Below the pieces are notes generated by a model. It saw nothing but the letters and a program-made list of their open reading frames with translations. It searched no databases and was not told the DNA's origin. A stretch of DNA of 42,484 bases, taken from NCBI GenBank assembly GCA_009930475.1, contig RZYC01000031.1, positions 1-42,484 on the forward strand, given 5' to 3'. Source of the DNA: Spartobacteria bacterium. Lineage in GTDB: Bacteria; Verrucomicrobiota; Kiritimatiellia; RZYC01. Position 1 is the first letter of the stretch. Every line of letters starts with the position of its first letter. Positions 1 to 7,516 of the stretch are shown here, one piece after another. The translations under genes were made by a program, and so were the position numbers.

Positions 1-142
1 TTCAGCATCAGGCGCAAGTGAAGATGTTCTTTCTTCGAAAGAAAAATGTTATTTTCCCTTCAAAATCTATCGCTCAGTACGCAATTCCGAGAAGAGGCCG
101 AATCTCCAACATGTTAAGCGGAGAGTCCATAGCACAAGAACC

Positions 143-1093
143 CTAAACATCGCCGCCCCCTCGACTCACATCGCGAATAGCATAGAGAGCATCCCCTGCC
201 CCCTTTACCTTGCGTCCGCCACACATACGGCGTGGTCCGAAATAATCTCGATTCTCCAAAAAAAACGCCTCAACAAACGACTTTGACCCCAAAACCTGCC
301 CATCTGTAAAATATCGACACCGTTGCAATAAACACTGCGCCAGAGGGTTGTCGCCTTCTATATTCATATGTCCAAAACACAGTACCTCATCCAAATAGCG
401 AACAGACTGCTTCTGCCAGCTTCGTTCCGTATTTCGACCAAATGACGCCCCTTTATGAACCATCACATCAATAATGCCGTTCTGCGCCTGCCCGCTTCCG
501 GCCACCGCATCTCCATACCCGCAAAAACAATATAAAGCCGGATCCTTAACCAATCCCGCGCGTACCGGATTCAGTTCAATATACGCTGCAACCGCACACA
601 GTGCTTCGCCTCCCTCGACCAATACACTCTTAAACCGCTCTGACCACAACGTACCTTTTCTATTGTTCAATCGATTATACCAAAAGGAAAAGCGATGCTT
701 CAACGTCTTCATGAATTCGCTGATATCATGCATCCTTCTCGTATAACGACGCTTATCTTCAGCGATGGCCTGATTATTATTTTGCGTCTGCCAATTGATC
801 CACCGCGCCTCAATTTCCGCCATCTCCCCTTCTGAATAAAGCGACTTCATCCGCTGCATCAGTAGTTCATCCGAAACATCACATTCGCGATCCGGCTCCT
901 CCAACAGTAAATGAATATGATTGGTCATCAATGCATAAGTCAGAACCCGAACACCTGTAAACCCTTCAACTTTCCGAATCAACCAGCGCATATGCTTCTT
1001 CTCCGCTTCGCCCAACAACATCTGACGTCCAACAACCCGGGTCATACAATGATAATAAGCCAGCCGCTCTCTTTTAATTCGTTTTCTTCGCAT
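143..1093 (-). CDS. REP-associated Y1 (HUH) transposase, RAYT-like
   Basis: This is a single-strand transposase of the IS200/IS605-related Y1 family, in the TnpA_REP/RAYT branch. These enzymes cut and rejoin single-stranded DNA through a tyrosine. The HUH metal site is visible as HIH at residues 59-61 within TNHIHLLL. The likely catalytic tyrosine is Tyr171 in YIELNPVRAGLV, a signature of this branch. I start it at the ATG at 1093, giving MRRKRIKRER and 316 residues. A longer reading to 1132 adds residues with no family resemblance. No Shine-Dalgarno sequence is evident. The C-terminal third (about 190-316) is a family-typical extension I cannot assign. The gene stands alone, with no inverted repeats and no second transposon gene, as expected for a domesticated RAYT rather than a mobile insertion sequence. 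Substrate hairpins may exist elsewhere (see the palindromes near 25.6 and 40.1 kb), but the link is unproven. Confidence 0.9.
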   Translation of the reverse strand: MRRKRIKRERLAYYHCMTRVVGRQMLLGEAEKKHMRWLIRKVEGFTGVRVLTYALMTNHIHLLLEEPDRECDVSDELLMQRMKSLYSEGEMAEIEARWINWQTQNNNQAIAEDKRRYTRRMHDISEFMKTLKHRFSFWYNRLNNRKGTLWSERFKSVLVEGGEALCAVAAYIELNPVRAGLVKDPALYCFCGYGDAVAGSGQAQNGIIDVMVHKGASFGRNTERSWQKQSVRYLDEVLCFGHMNIEGDNPLAQCLLQRCRYFTDGQVLGSKSFVEAFFLENRDYFGPRRMCGGRKVKGAGDALYAIRDVSRGGGDV

Positions 1094-1120
1094 GGGAACA
1101 ATGTAAAGCACGAATATCAA

Positions 1121-1132
1121 TGTGCCTGTCAC
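1121..1132 (+). repeat. TGTGCCTGTCAC motif upstream of the RAYT gene
   Basis: The 12-mer TGTGCCTGTCAC lies 28 bp upstream of the RAYT start codon. A one-mismatch copy, TGTACCTGTCAC, occurs at 6745-6756 upstream of flgH. I have an unverified impression that such motifs accompany Y1 transposases. With two copies only, this is a candidate. Confidence 0.3.
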
Positions 1133-1149
1133 ATATTATTCATAAGTTT

Positions 1150-2301
1150 ATGATTGAGTCGGATTCTCCATATGTGCAACATACAAAAATGAGAGACGAT
1201 AAAAGCATTTACGTTGAAACGCGCATGGCCGGCGGAAACGCCTGTCGGGTTCGTTTTGTCCGAGAAACACTGCCAACACTCTACTTCATCCCTGATCCCA
1301 AGGGCGGATTTCCATGCTGGTTCTATTTTCGCCTTAAATCAAAAGACGGAATAAAAATAACGCAGGAGAAGGAACCATTACGTCTCGTGATGGAGCATTA
1401 TGATACGCTGGCAGGTGCACACACACCCGATGAATGCTATCCTGTGTATAAAGCGAGCGGCCAATTCTGGATCCGGTTACCTCAGGGACGAATAGATCGG
1501 CAGGGCGACGGGCGCGTTTGCGCTACATGGATAATAACAAAACCTGCGGATGATTTTGAACTGGCATTGTGCTTTCCCTATGAGGAAACAGACATGAAAC
1601 AACTGGCCGGGCGAGGCAGGGGGGGCTGGGCTATTGATTCGATTGGCTTGTCGACACATGGACGCGAAATCCGTCGCTTTAGCAATCAATATGATATGCA
1701 TGGATATTCAAGCAGTTTGTATTGCATCGCCCGAACAAATGGGTGCGACATGCCTGCTGCCTGGCTTTTAGATGGCCTTCTACAACGATTACAATCCGTT
1801 AAAAACAATCCGTTTATGACATGGGCTGTTCCACTGGCTGATCCCGATGGCTATTGGTACGGAACCGGTCTGCCAGCGGAATCTTTTGATCCGGGACATC
1901 CGACAAAACAAGAGCATGTTGTCATCAGGAAGGATCTAGATCGCTGGCGACAGCACGGTGCGGGGGCATTGATTTTGGATATTCAGGCAGCAAGTTTGCG
2001 CGAAACGGACGGCATTTACTGCACGCTTCCTCACGCACTGCGCTTTCCAGAATGGCATGAAAAAACGCTAAAATGGGCACATGTCATCGCGAATAAATTA
2101 GGCACAGCATTCGCCTCTGCTGATTTTGTTCGTACCACGGAGGAATCACATCGTTGTAATGGAATGGTCTCCATTATGGAAGTCCCCTCGCTAACATTGT
2201 TCATCCCTTGGTGCTACACAGGAGGCGCGACTTTTTCAGCCAAAAAATATCGAGAGGCGGGCAAAGCAGTGGCCGATGCCTTAATTGAAAAGCGGCATTA
2301 G
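1150..2301 (+). CDS. M14 carboxypeptidase-like protein with degenerate zinc site
   Basis: The fold signature is that of cytosolic-carboxypeptidase-type M14 peptidases. There is an N-terminal beta-rich domain (about 20-150, with FYFRLKSKDG and a PY-containing segment near 143), then the GREI-type motif (GLSTHGREI, 165-173), a degenerate zinc motif and PLADPDG (228-234), matching the usual P-x-NPDG. Family members carry HxxE as zinc ligands in R-x-H-P-G-E. Here the segment is ARTNGCD, so His becomes Asn197 and Glu becomes Asp200. The third ligand, normally in a DxH motif, appears as DIQ (Gln279). I infer a catalytically dead or altered enzyme with a possible binding role. Substrate unknown. The start is uncertain: ATG at 1150 (383 residues) is used, with 1120 and 1189 as alternatives, and none has a clear ribosome-binding site. 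The 3' end overlaps the convergent mevalonate kinase gene by 21 bp. Confidence 0.6.
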   Translation: MIESDSPYVQHTKMRDDKSIYVETRMAGGNACRVRFVRETLPTLYFIPDPKGGFPCWFYFRLKSKDGIKITQEKEPLRLVMEHYDTLAGAHTPDECYPVYKASGQFWIRLPQGRIDRQGDGRVCATWIITKPADDFELALCFPYEETDMKQLAGRGRGGWAIDSIGLSTHGREIRRFSNQYDMHGYSSSLYCIARTNGCDMPAAWLLDGLLQRLQSVKNNPFMTWAVPLADPDGYWYGTGLPAESFDPGHPTKQEHVVIRKDLDRWRQHGAGALILDIQAASLRETDGIYCTLPHALRFPEWHEKTLKWAHVIANKLGTAFASADFVRTTEESHRCNGMVSIMEVPSLTLFIPWCYTGGATFSAKKYREAGKAVADALIEKRH

Positions 2302-3261
2302 TTTTTCTAGCGGATAGTCTGTATTTTTCAAAGGATCCAGCAACCACACCATGCCGGCCTCGTTTCCTCTTATGCTGCCAGCGCCGCAAATTTTTCCTAC
2401 GGTTGGTTGCGTATTGATCCATTGGCTTATAACATCTGGAACCACTCCGATTTGCGAGAGCAGCAAATGATTCTGATGCACAGCACAGCGTACACGCTCG
2501 GCGTCGTCTGCTTCTAATGCTATAACCATCTCTCTGGTCGTATTACTAAAACGCTTCCAAATTTCAGTGTCGCGTCCAAAATTTCGATTCACCGCGCTCA
2601 CGCACTCCCCTGTAGAAGTTACTGGCGTGCCTGTGTTGGCGACAATTAGCGGTCGCGGCGGTAAATCGACGGGGATAATCGTTCCGATGTTATCATAGAG
2701 AAAAGCTCTTCTGTGAATAGAGGCATAGATATCAATACCGCTTGAATATCCGTGCTGCATATTTTCACAGCGAAGAGCCTTTACGTAGCAGGATTCAGCG
2801 GTCAGCGGAAGATCATAATACCGATGAAGCGCCATTAGGAGACAGACAATAATGGCAGCAGATGATCCCATTCCACATCCCATCGGGATATCGCTGGTGA
2901 GTGTGATATCCAAACCCTTTACCGTTTTAATATCAGCAGATTCCATGGTAAGGGCCAGCACATATGCGGCCAGCTCTAGGGGGGCATTCAATACCTGTTT
3001 TATGGACATAGAACCCCTGAGAAACTCCTGATAACGCTCATCCGTCTGATGTAGCAAATCTTCTAAATGCTGAAACGTATACGAACATTGCACCTTCAGC
3101 TGAGGCGCATAAAAAGTAACCGCACCGGAGGAAGAGAACGCAACACGGCAACATGCATAACGATCCACAGCAGTGACCAATGCCGGACATCCGTATACGA
3201 CGGCATGCTCCCCGCTGAGAATCAGTTTTCCCGGAGCCTGAGATGTGGTTATTCGGTGCAT
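2281..3261 (-). CDS. mvk: Mevalonate kinase (GHMP kinase)
   Basis: Phosphorylates mevalonate to 5-phosphomevalonate using ATP, the first kinase step of the mevalonate route to isoprenoids; cytosolic. The 326-residue protein starts with the typical APGKLILSGEHAVVYG segment (9-24), including the lysine and the HAV-Y motif. It carries the GHMP ATP-binding loop DIPMGCGMGSSAA (123-135) and a C-terminal KICGAGSIRG motif matching GHMP motif 3. Length fits bacterial mevalonate kinases. The start codon lies inside the last codons of the upstream isomerase gene (13-bp overlap), so translation is probably coupled. Identification as mevalonate kinase rather than another GHMP kinase rests on the N-terminal motif and on neighbouring HMG-CoA reductase and IPP isomerase. 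Phosphomevalonate kinase and diphosphomevalonate decarboxylase are not in the window. Confidence 0.9.
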   Translation of the reverse strand: MHRITTSQAPGKLILSGEHAVVYGCPALVTAVDRYACCRVAFSSSGAVTFYAPQLKVQCSYTFQHLEDLLHQTDERYQEFLRGSMSIKQVLNAPLELAAYVLALTMESADIKTVKGLDITLTSDIPMGCGMGSSAAIIVCLLMALHRYYDLPLTAESCYVKALRCENMQHGYSSGIDIYASIHRRAFLYDNIGTIIPVDLPPRPLIVANTGTPVTSTGECVSAVNRNFGRDTEIWKRFSNTTREMVIALEADDAERVRCAVHQNHLLLSQIGVVPDVISQWINTQPTVGKICGAGSIRGNEAGMVWLLDPLKNTDYPLEKLMPLFN

Positions 3262-4283
3262 GCTTGTAACAGTGATGTGTTCCCAATGAGTTGATCTAAA
3301 CGATCATTCCCCGTGAGAAACATTGCGGTTTGAAACGCCCGACGATATTTTTCAATAATGCGCACGACCGCCTCACTGGATTGCATTGCCGGTTTAAGCA
3401 GCGGACCGGCAATACCACACAATGACGCCCCTAGAACCATCGCCTTACACATATCGATACCACTTCGAATTCCACCTGAAGCAATTAGTGTTACATCAGG
3501 AATACCCGAAAGAGCCCGCAACGCCTGTGGAGTAGGCGTGCCCCAGTCGGAGAAACATTCACCCAGTGCCGCTGTTTCAGCGCGCCCGCCACGCTGGCCT
3601 TCGATGATACTCCAAGAAGTTCCGCCTGTTCCCGCCACATCAAAATAGCGAATACCACTTTTGCTCAGTTGCTCCACATCACGCCGGTCTAATCCGTGAC
3701 CCACTTCCTTAATAATAACAGATACGGGCAACTGAGGGATCAGTTCTCCAATTTTGTCCAGCAAGCCCGCAAAATTCACATCTCCTTCGTGCTGAATGGC
3801 CTCCTGTAAAGGATTCAAATGAAAGCAAAGGCCATCCGCCTGCATGCATTCGATAGCCGTCAAACATTCAGGCAAACCGAATCCATAATTCAGTTGAACA
3901 GCTCCCAAATTCGCAAGCAATGGAACATCGGGAGCCCATGCGCGCAAAGAAAAACTCTTTGCCGCTTCAGGATGGGTAAACATAACACGTTGCGAACCAA
4001 CGCACATCGCGACACCAGTCTGCTGTGCGGCGACGGCTAAGTTATGATTTATTTTCCGAGTTATTTCATGATGACCGCCGGTAATGGCGGATATAATCAA
4101 TGGAAAACGCAAATCGCGCCCCAGCCAACGGCATTCTGTACTAACATCCTTCAAATTGATTTCAGGTAGCGCGCGATGCCGCAGATGAATCGCATCAAAA
4201 AAACGCCGCTCCCGATCAACCCCTGCATGATTTGCGGCAATGTGAATATGCTCAAGTTTGCGCTGATTAGTTGGATCATTCAT
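3249..4283 (-). CDS. fni: Type 2 isopentenyl-diphosphate delta-isomerase (FMN-dependent)
   Basis: Interconverts isopentenyl diphosphate and dimethylallyl diphosphate; the type 2 enzyme is an FMN- and NADPH-dependent TIM barrel, unrelated to the metal-dependent type 1 enzyme. The 344-residue protein has the family N-terminus RKLEHIHIAA, the flavin-site segment IISAITGGHHE (about 63-73), the catalytic-region stretch VIIKEVGHGL, a DVAGTGGTSW glycine-rich phosphate/FMN segment and a C-terminal IASGGIRSGIDMCKA FMN-phosphate motif. All are in the expected order and the length is standard. Its 5' end overlaps the HMG-CoA reductase gene by 8 bp and its 3' end overlaps mevalonate kinase by 13 bp, so the three form one translationally coupled operon. 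Confidence 0.95.
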   Translation of the reverse strand: MNDPTNQRKLEHIHIAANHAGVDRERRFFDAIHLRHRALPEINLKDVSTECRWLGRDLRFPLIISAITGGHHEITRKINHNLAVAAQQTGVAMCVGSQRVMFTHPEAAKSFSLRAWAPDVPLLANLGAVQLNYGFGLPECLTAIECMQADGLCFHLNPLQEAIQHEGDVNFAGLLDKIGELIPQLPVSVIIKEVGHGLDRRDVEQLSKSGIRYFDVAGTGGTSWSIIEGQRGGRAETAALGECFSDWGTPTPQALRALSGIPDVTLIASGGIRSGIDMCKAMVLGASLCGIAGPLLKPAMQSSEAVVRIIEKYRRAFQTAMFLTGNDRLDQLIGNTSLLQACTE

Positions 4284-5325
4284 GCTTTCTTTCCCATTGT
4301 TTATGGGTTGCCATCAACTCTCCGGGGTTGGTCAGTGCAGCCAGCAATGATAGCTCCCCGCACCATACCGCAGCCGCCGCACACGCCGCCAGCTTACGTG
4401 CATTGACACCTGCGGGCTCGTCACCCGTACAACCCGACATCTCCAAATTTTTCTGAACAAAATCTAGTTCTTTTCCATTTCCCACAGTGCCCACAATCAG
4501 ATGGGGGAGATTTACCCCGAAATATAAATCACCCTGACGTTCCTCGGCATAAACAAAACCCTGCGATCCTTCCACAATATTCGCAGCATCCTGTCCAGTA
4601 GCTAAATAAAAGGCCAGCAACATGTTGGCAAAATGCGCATTAGCGGTTCGCACCGCACCGGCCAATCCAGTCCCCATCCAGTTCTTTTTCAAATTGATCT
4701 CAGCCATTTTTGCCGGCGTCGTTTTCAAATAACGACTGCATATTTTACGAGGAATAACACACTCTGCCGTGGCATTTTTCCCGCGCCCCAACAAACCGTT
4801 GACCGCCGACCCTTTTTTATCCGTGCAGAAATTACCTGATAACGAAACATATCGAAGTACCGGATATTCTACCAACAACCAGTTCATCACATGTTCCGCC
4901 GCATTAGTCAGCATGTTATGCCCCGATGCGTCCCCGCTCTGCATTTTGAGCCGCACATAAATCTGCCCGCCCAGCATTTCACAATCGACCCCTATAAATT
5001 GAGCAAAACGGCTGGATCCTTCAGCAATCACCTTCACTTCAGATCGACGTCTTTCTATGTCTTCAATAATGCGCAGTGCCTCCAGTGCCGACGGGGCTTC
5101 TACGAGTAGCGACCTCGTCATACAATCACTTCGAATAACCACCGTTAATCCCCCCGAAACCGTTGCAACCCTGGCTCCACGCCCAACCGATGGCCACAAG
5201 GGCGATTCATAGGTTGCTAATGGTAACATTACTTCGGCGTCAACTTCCGGTCCAATTAAACGGATAGGCCCTACACTGCGCATGGGAATCTGCGCAAAAA
5301 TCATGTCCTCTGTGTCATTTTTCAT
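4276..5325 (-). CDS. hmgA: Hydroxymethylglutaryl-CoA reductase
   Basis: Reduces HMG-CoA to mevalonate with two NAD(P)H, the committed step of the mevalonate pathway. The 349-residue soluble enzyme retains all catalytic residues expected for the family: Glu40 in LATYES, Lys170/171 in GNFCTDKKGS, Asp246 in ATGQDAAN and His341 near the C-terminus (MATHKQ). It also has GDASGHNM and NAHFANM motifs. The GRGK segment after CTDKK resembles class I (eukaryote/archaea-like) sequences more than class II degradative enzymes, which together with the isomerase and kinase supports a biosynthetic role. There are no membrane segments. The first segment is divergent: the usual E-N-x-x-G-x-x-x-P stretch reads AQIPMRSVGP. 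It is the first gene of the operon; the 134-bp gap to the divergent ferredoxin gene must hold both promoters. Confidence 0.92.
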   Translation of the reverse strand: MKNDTEDMIFAQIPMRSVGPIRLIGPEVDAEVMLPLATYESPLWPSVGRGARVATVSGGLTVVIRSDCMTRSLLVEAPSALEALRIIEDIERRRSEVKVIAEGSSRFAQFIGVDCEMLGGQIYVRLKMQSGDASGHNMLTNAAEHVMNWLLVEYPVLRYVSLSGNFCTDKKGSAVNGLLGRGKNATAECVIPRKICSRYLKTTPAKMAEINLKKNWMGTGLAGAVRTANAHFANMLLAFYLATGQDAANIVEGSQGFVYAEERQGDLYFGVNLPHLIVGTVGNGKELDFVQKNLEMSGCTGDEPAGVNARKLAACAAAAVWCGELSLLAALTNPGELMATHKQWERKHE

Positions 5326-5459
5326 GTGCCGAAATGTACCCGCAGGTCAAAATATAGGCAATCGAAAAGCAATTTTGTCGTGTTTATCGCTCATTATGTG
5401 ATATTCGAAGTGCGTATAATACTGGTTTGAGCAATTGATGAAATGAGCAGGAGTTGTAT

Positions 5460-6263
5460 ATGCGCAGTCTAATTGTAGACATTTTCTGGTTCTCCGGCAC
5501 AGGCAATACATTTCTTGTGGCAAAAGAAGTTAAAAAGGCACTTGAGGCGGCACAGCAAGTCGTGGTTATGCACCCGCTCGAACAGGCCAGTCCTATTGAT
5601 ATCAAAACAGAACATGCCATCGGCCTCATTTTCCCCGTTACCCACCAGGGGACCCATCGCTTTATTTGGCAGTTTGTAGAAAACATGCCGAGAACAGATT
5701 TTTCTACAGAAATATTCATGATCGATACCCGCATGATTTATTCAGGGGGAATCAAGGGACCCATGCGCAACATTCTTACAGCCAAAGGATACGTCCCCAT
5801 TGGAGCCTGTGAAATTACCATGCCGTCCAATCTGTTCCGGAAAATATCCAGTCCAAAGTCTGATATACTGAAACGGGAACGTGGACTAAAGAAAGCACGG
5901 GATTTCATTCGTCAAATGATGAAAAATGAAACAGCATGGCGCGATATCCCGTTTTTATCCGACTGGCTTTCACGCCGCTCACGTGATGATGCTTACTGCG
6001 AACGTTTTACAAATCGCTTCAAATTCAGCATAAATCCGCAACAATGTGTTCGCTGTGGGTTATGTCATCGCATCTGCCCCATGGAAAATATCCAGTTCGA
6101 TAAAGAGAGTGGAGACACCCCCATCATCGGCGACCATTGTACCTGCTGTCTCCGATGTTTCTCCTACTGTCCAGAACATGCCATACGTATGGGCAGCGAA
6201 GAATTTGAACCCTATAAAGCCATTGAAGATATTGATGAAATGATTGAACCCCAGCCTAGCTGA
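5460..6263 (+). CDS. Flavodoxin-ferredoxin fusion (EFR1 family)
   Basis: A soluble electron-transfer protein joining an N-terminal flavodoxin-like domain to two C-terminal [4Fe-4S] sites. The FMN phosphate-binding loop is WFSGTGNT (10-17). Two clusters are indicated by cysteines 196/199/202/206 (CVRCGLCHRICP) and 227/230/233/237 (CTCCLRCFSYCP), with an extra Cys229. The 267-residue length is typical of EFR1 ferrodoxins. The physiological partner is not shown by context. ATG at 5460 is preceded by AGGAG with about 7 bp spacing, so I prefer it over the upstream TTG at 5454. A perfect -10 hexamer TATAAT lies at 5415-5420, without a convincing -35. The next gene begins 10 bp after this one ends, suggesting cotranscription. 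Confidence 0.88.
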   Translation: MRSLIVDIFWFSGTGNTFLVAKEVKKALEAAQQVVVMHPLEQASPIDIKTEHAIGLIFPVTHQGTHRFIWQFVENMPRTDFSTEIFMIDTRMIYSGGIKGPMRNILTAKGYVPIGACEITMPSNLFRKISSPKSDILKRERGLKKARDFIRQMMKNETAWRDIPFLSDWLSRRSRDDAYCERFTNRFKFSINPQQCVRCGLCHRICPMENIQFDKESGDTPIIGDHCTCCLRCFSYCPEHAIRMGSEEFEPYKAIEDIDEMIEPQPS

Positions 6264-6273
6264 AAGAAATATT

Positions 6274-6687
6274 ATGACCTACTTACGAGCACGCATAGCG
6301 CGAGAACTCATCGATTACTTTGGTAATGACAACCATCGCATCGAACACGCACTACGCGTCCTTCATCACTCCGAAATGATAATGCTTCAACATCCTTCAG
6401 CCGATCTAGAAATCATCATAGCCGCTGCGCTGCTTCATGATGTCGGAATCAAACCCTCCGAAGCCATACTCGGTTATAACGATGGAAAAACACAGGAACA
6501 GTATGGTCCGGAAAAAGCACAAAAAATCCTTCAACGAATTCATTTTTCACCCGAAAAAACATGCATCGTCTGCAATATCATAGGTAACCACCATTCCCCA
6601 TCCCGCTATGATTACATTGAGCTGGAAATACTTAAACAAGCAGACCGTATCGTAAACAAAGCGGAAGCACTTGAGGCAAAAGCATAG
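6274..6687 (+). CDS. HD-domain phosphohydrolase-like protein
   Basis: A 137-residue single-domain HD superfamily protein, predicted to be a metal-dependent phosphohydrolase. The visible metal ligands are His25 (EHALRV), the HD pair His55-Asp56 (LLHDVG), a downstream GNHHSP histidine cluster and an aspartate in KQADRI. It lacks a partner domain, so the substrate (nucleotide, cyclic dinucleotide or other phosphate ester) cannot be inferred. An in-frame ATG at 6244 would overlap the preceding gene; I chose 6274 because it follows the ferredoxin stop by 10 bp and the HD similarity begins soon after. It is likely cotranscribed with the flavodoxin-ferredoxin gene. The following 150 bp up to flgH are non-coding and contain direct repeats and a sigma-54-like promoter. 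Confidence 0.8.
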   Translation: MTYLRARIARELIDYFGNDNHRIEHALRVLHHSEMIMLQHPSADLEIIIAAALLHDVGIKPSEAILGYNDGKTQEQYGPEKAQKILQRIHFSPEKTCIVCNIIGNHHSPSRYDYIELEILKQADRIVNKAEALEAKA

Positions 6688-6744
6688 CCCAAAAACAATG
6701 CACTGTGATGTAAATCAGCGTAATCGTCAATACAAAATTATTTA

Positions 6745-6785
6745 TGTACCTGTCACTTAATTTCGTCACTTAATTTCTTAATTTC
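6745..6785 (+). repeat. TGTACCTGTCAC motif and tandem GTCACTTAATTTC repeats
   Basis: TGTACCTGTCAC (6745-6756) runs into two perfect tandem 13-mers GTCACTTAATTTC (6752-6764 and 6765-6777) and a partial third copy TTAATTTC (6778-6785). The array lies directly upstream of the sigma-54-like element before flgH. It could be a binding array for an activator or a small-scale duplication; the sequence does not decide. Confidence 0.5.
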
Positions 6786-6807
6786 ATGACGCGTGGCATG
6801 ACGCGTG
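6785..6807 (+). repeat. Direct repeat CATGACGCGTG x2
   Basis: The 11-mer CATGACGCGTG occurs at 6785-6795 and 6797-6807, offset by 12 bp. The second copy forms most of the sigma-54-like promoter core, so the repeat may be a duplicated promoter element rather than an operator. Confidence 0.5.
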
Positions 6808-6809
6808 CT
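6794..6809 (+). promoter_or_regulatory. Sigma-54-like promoter upstream of flgH
   Basis: TGGCATG-ACGC-GTGCT matches the -24/-12 consensus TGGCAYG-N4-TTGCW at nearly all positions. The invariant GG (6795-6796) and GC (6807-6808) are separated by exactly 10 bp. Transcription would begin near 6820, about 20 bp before the flgH ATG. Sigma-54 control of rod, ring and hook genes is established in several flagellated bacteria. Confidence 0.55.
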
Positions 6810-6838
6810 TAAGTCGACCCATACGAAACGAGGTCGAT

Positions 6839-7450
6839 ATGAAGAAGGCGCATACATTAATCATTTTTTTGGGAATCATATTAACGAGTGGATCTACATG
6901 GGCCGTCATGGATTGGTCTATGGCAGAGGAACTTTATGCCCACAAAAAAGCTCGGAAAATCGGCGATTTATTAACGGTTAGGATTGCAGAAGCTTCTTCC
7001 ATGCAAAAAGATGCGTCACGATCGGCGAGCAAGAGCTATGATTTGTCCGGTTCGGCGAGTTTTGGGCATCCACAACTGGACAATCGAACCATAGCATGGA
7101 CAAACGCCGTGCTCCCGTCATTCGGAGTCAATGGATCACGCAGTTTCTCCGGATCAGGTGGCGTCGAAGATACTGACAAGTTTGAAACCTATATTACCGT
7201 GCGAGTTCTGGATGTTTATCCCAATGGCGACTTGTTGATTGAGGGGAATCGCACGCTATTTTTAAAGAATGACGAAGTACACATGCTATTGAGCGGCGTA
7301 GTGCGAGTGCGGGATATCGATAATGACAACATCATTGAATCGACGAAACTGGCCGATGCGGTGATTCGCTATCAGTCCACCGGATCACTGGATAAGACGA
7401 CGAAAAAAGGAATCATTCCGAAGCTGGTGGACTGGGTTAACCCTTTCTAG
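6839..7450 (+). CDS. flgH: Flagellar L-ring protein FlgH
   Basis: FlgH forms the outer-membrane L-ring bushing around the flagellar rod. The 203-residue protein shows the family core: KIGDLLTVRI (about 41-50), a Ser/Gly-rich segment, YITVRVLDVYPNGDLLIEGNR, then LSGVVRVRDID and TKLADAVIRYQ near the C-terminus. An N-terminal signal peptide is present (KK, hydrophobic stretch, probable cleavage after STWA). The usual FlgH lipobox cysteine is absent and there is no cysteine in the N-terminal region, so this protein is probably not lipidated. ATG at 6839 has GAGG 6 bp upstream. It is the first gene of the flgH-I-J-N-K operon behind the sigma-54-like promoter, with 66 bp to flgI. Confidence 0.93.
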   Translation: MKKAHTLIIFLGIILTSGSTWAVMDWSMAEELYAHKKARKIGDLLTVRIAEASSMQKDASRSASKSYDLSGSASFGHPQLDNRTIAWTNAVLPSFGVNGSRSFSGSGGVEDTDKFETYITVRVLDVYPNGDLLIEGNRTLFLKNDEVHMLLSGVVRVRDIDNDNIIESTKLADAVIRYQSTGSLDKTTKKGIIPKLVDWVNPF

Positions 7451-7516
7451 GACACGGTTACATAATGAAAATGATGCAACTTAATCTGAATGATACAGCG
7501 AGAATGGAAGAACATT

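Noticed and set aside
27-43. Hairpin TTCTTTC-TTC-GAAAGAA near the left edge as a terminator of the RAYT gene
   Set aside because: The stem is A/T-rich and weak, it lies 100 bp beyond the stop, and no T-run follows it in the RAYT direction.
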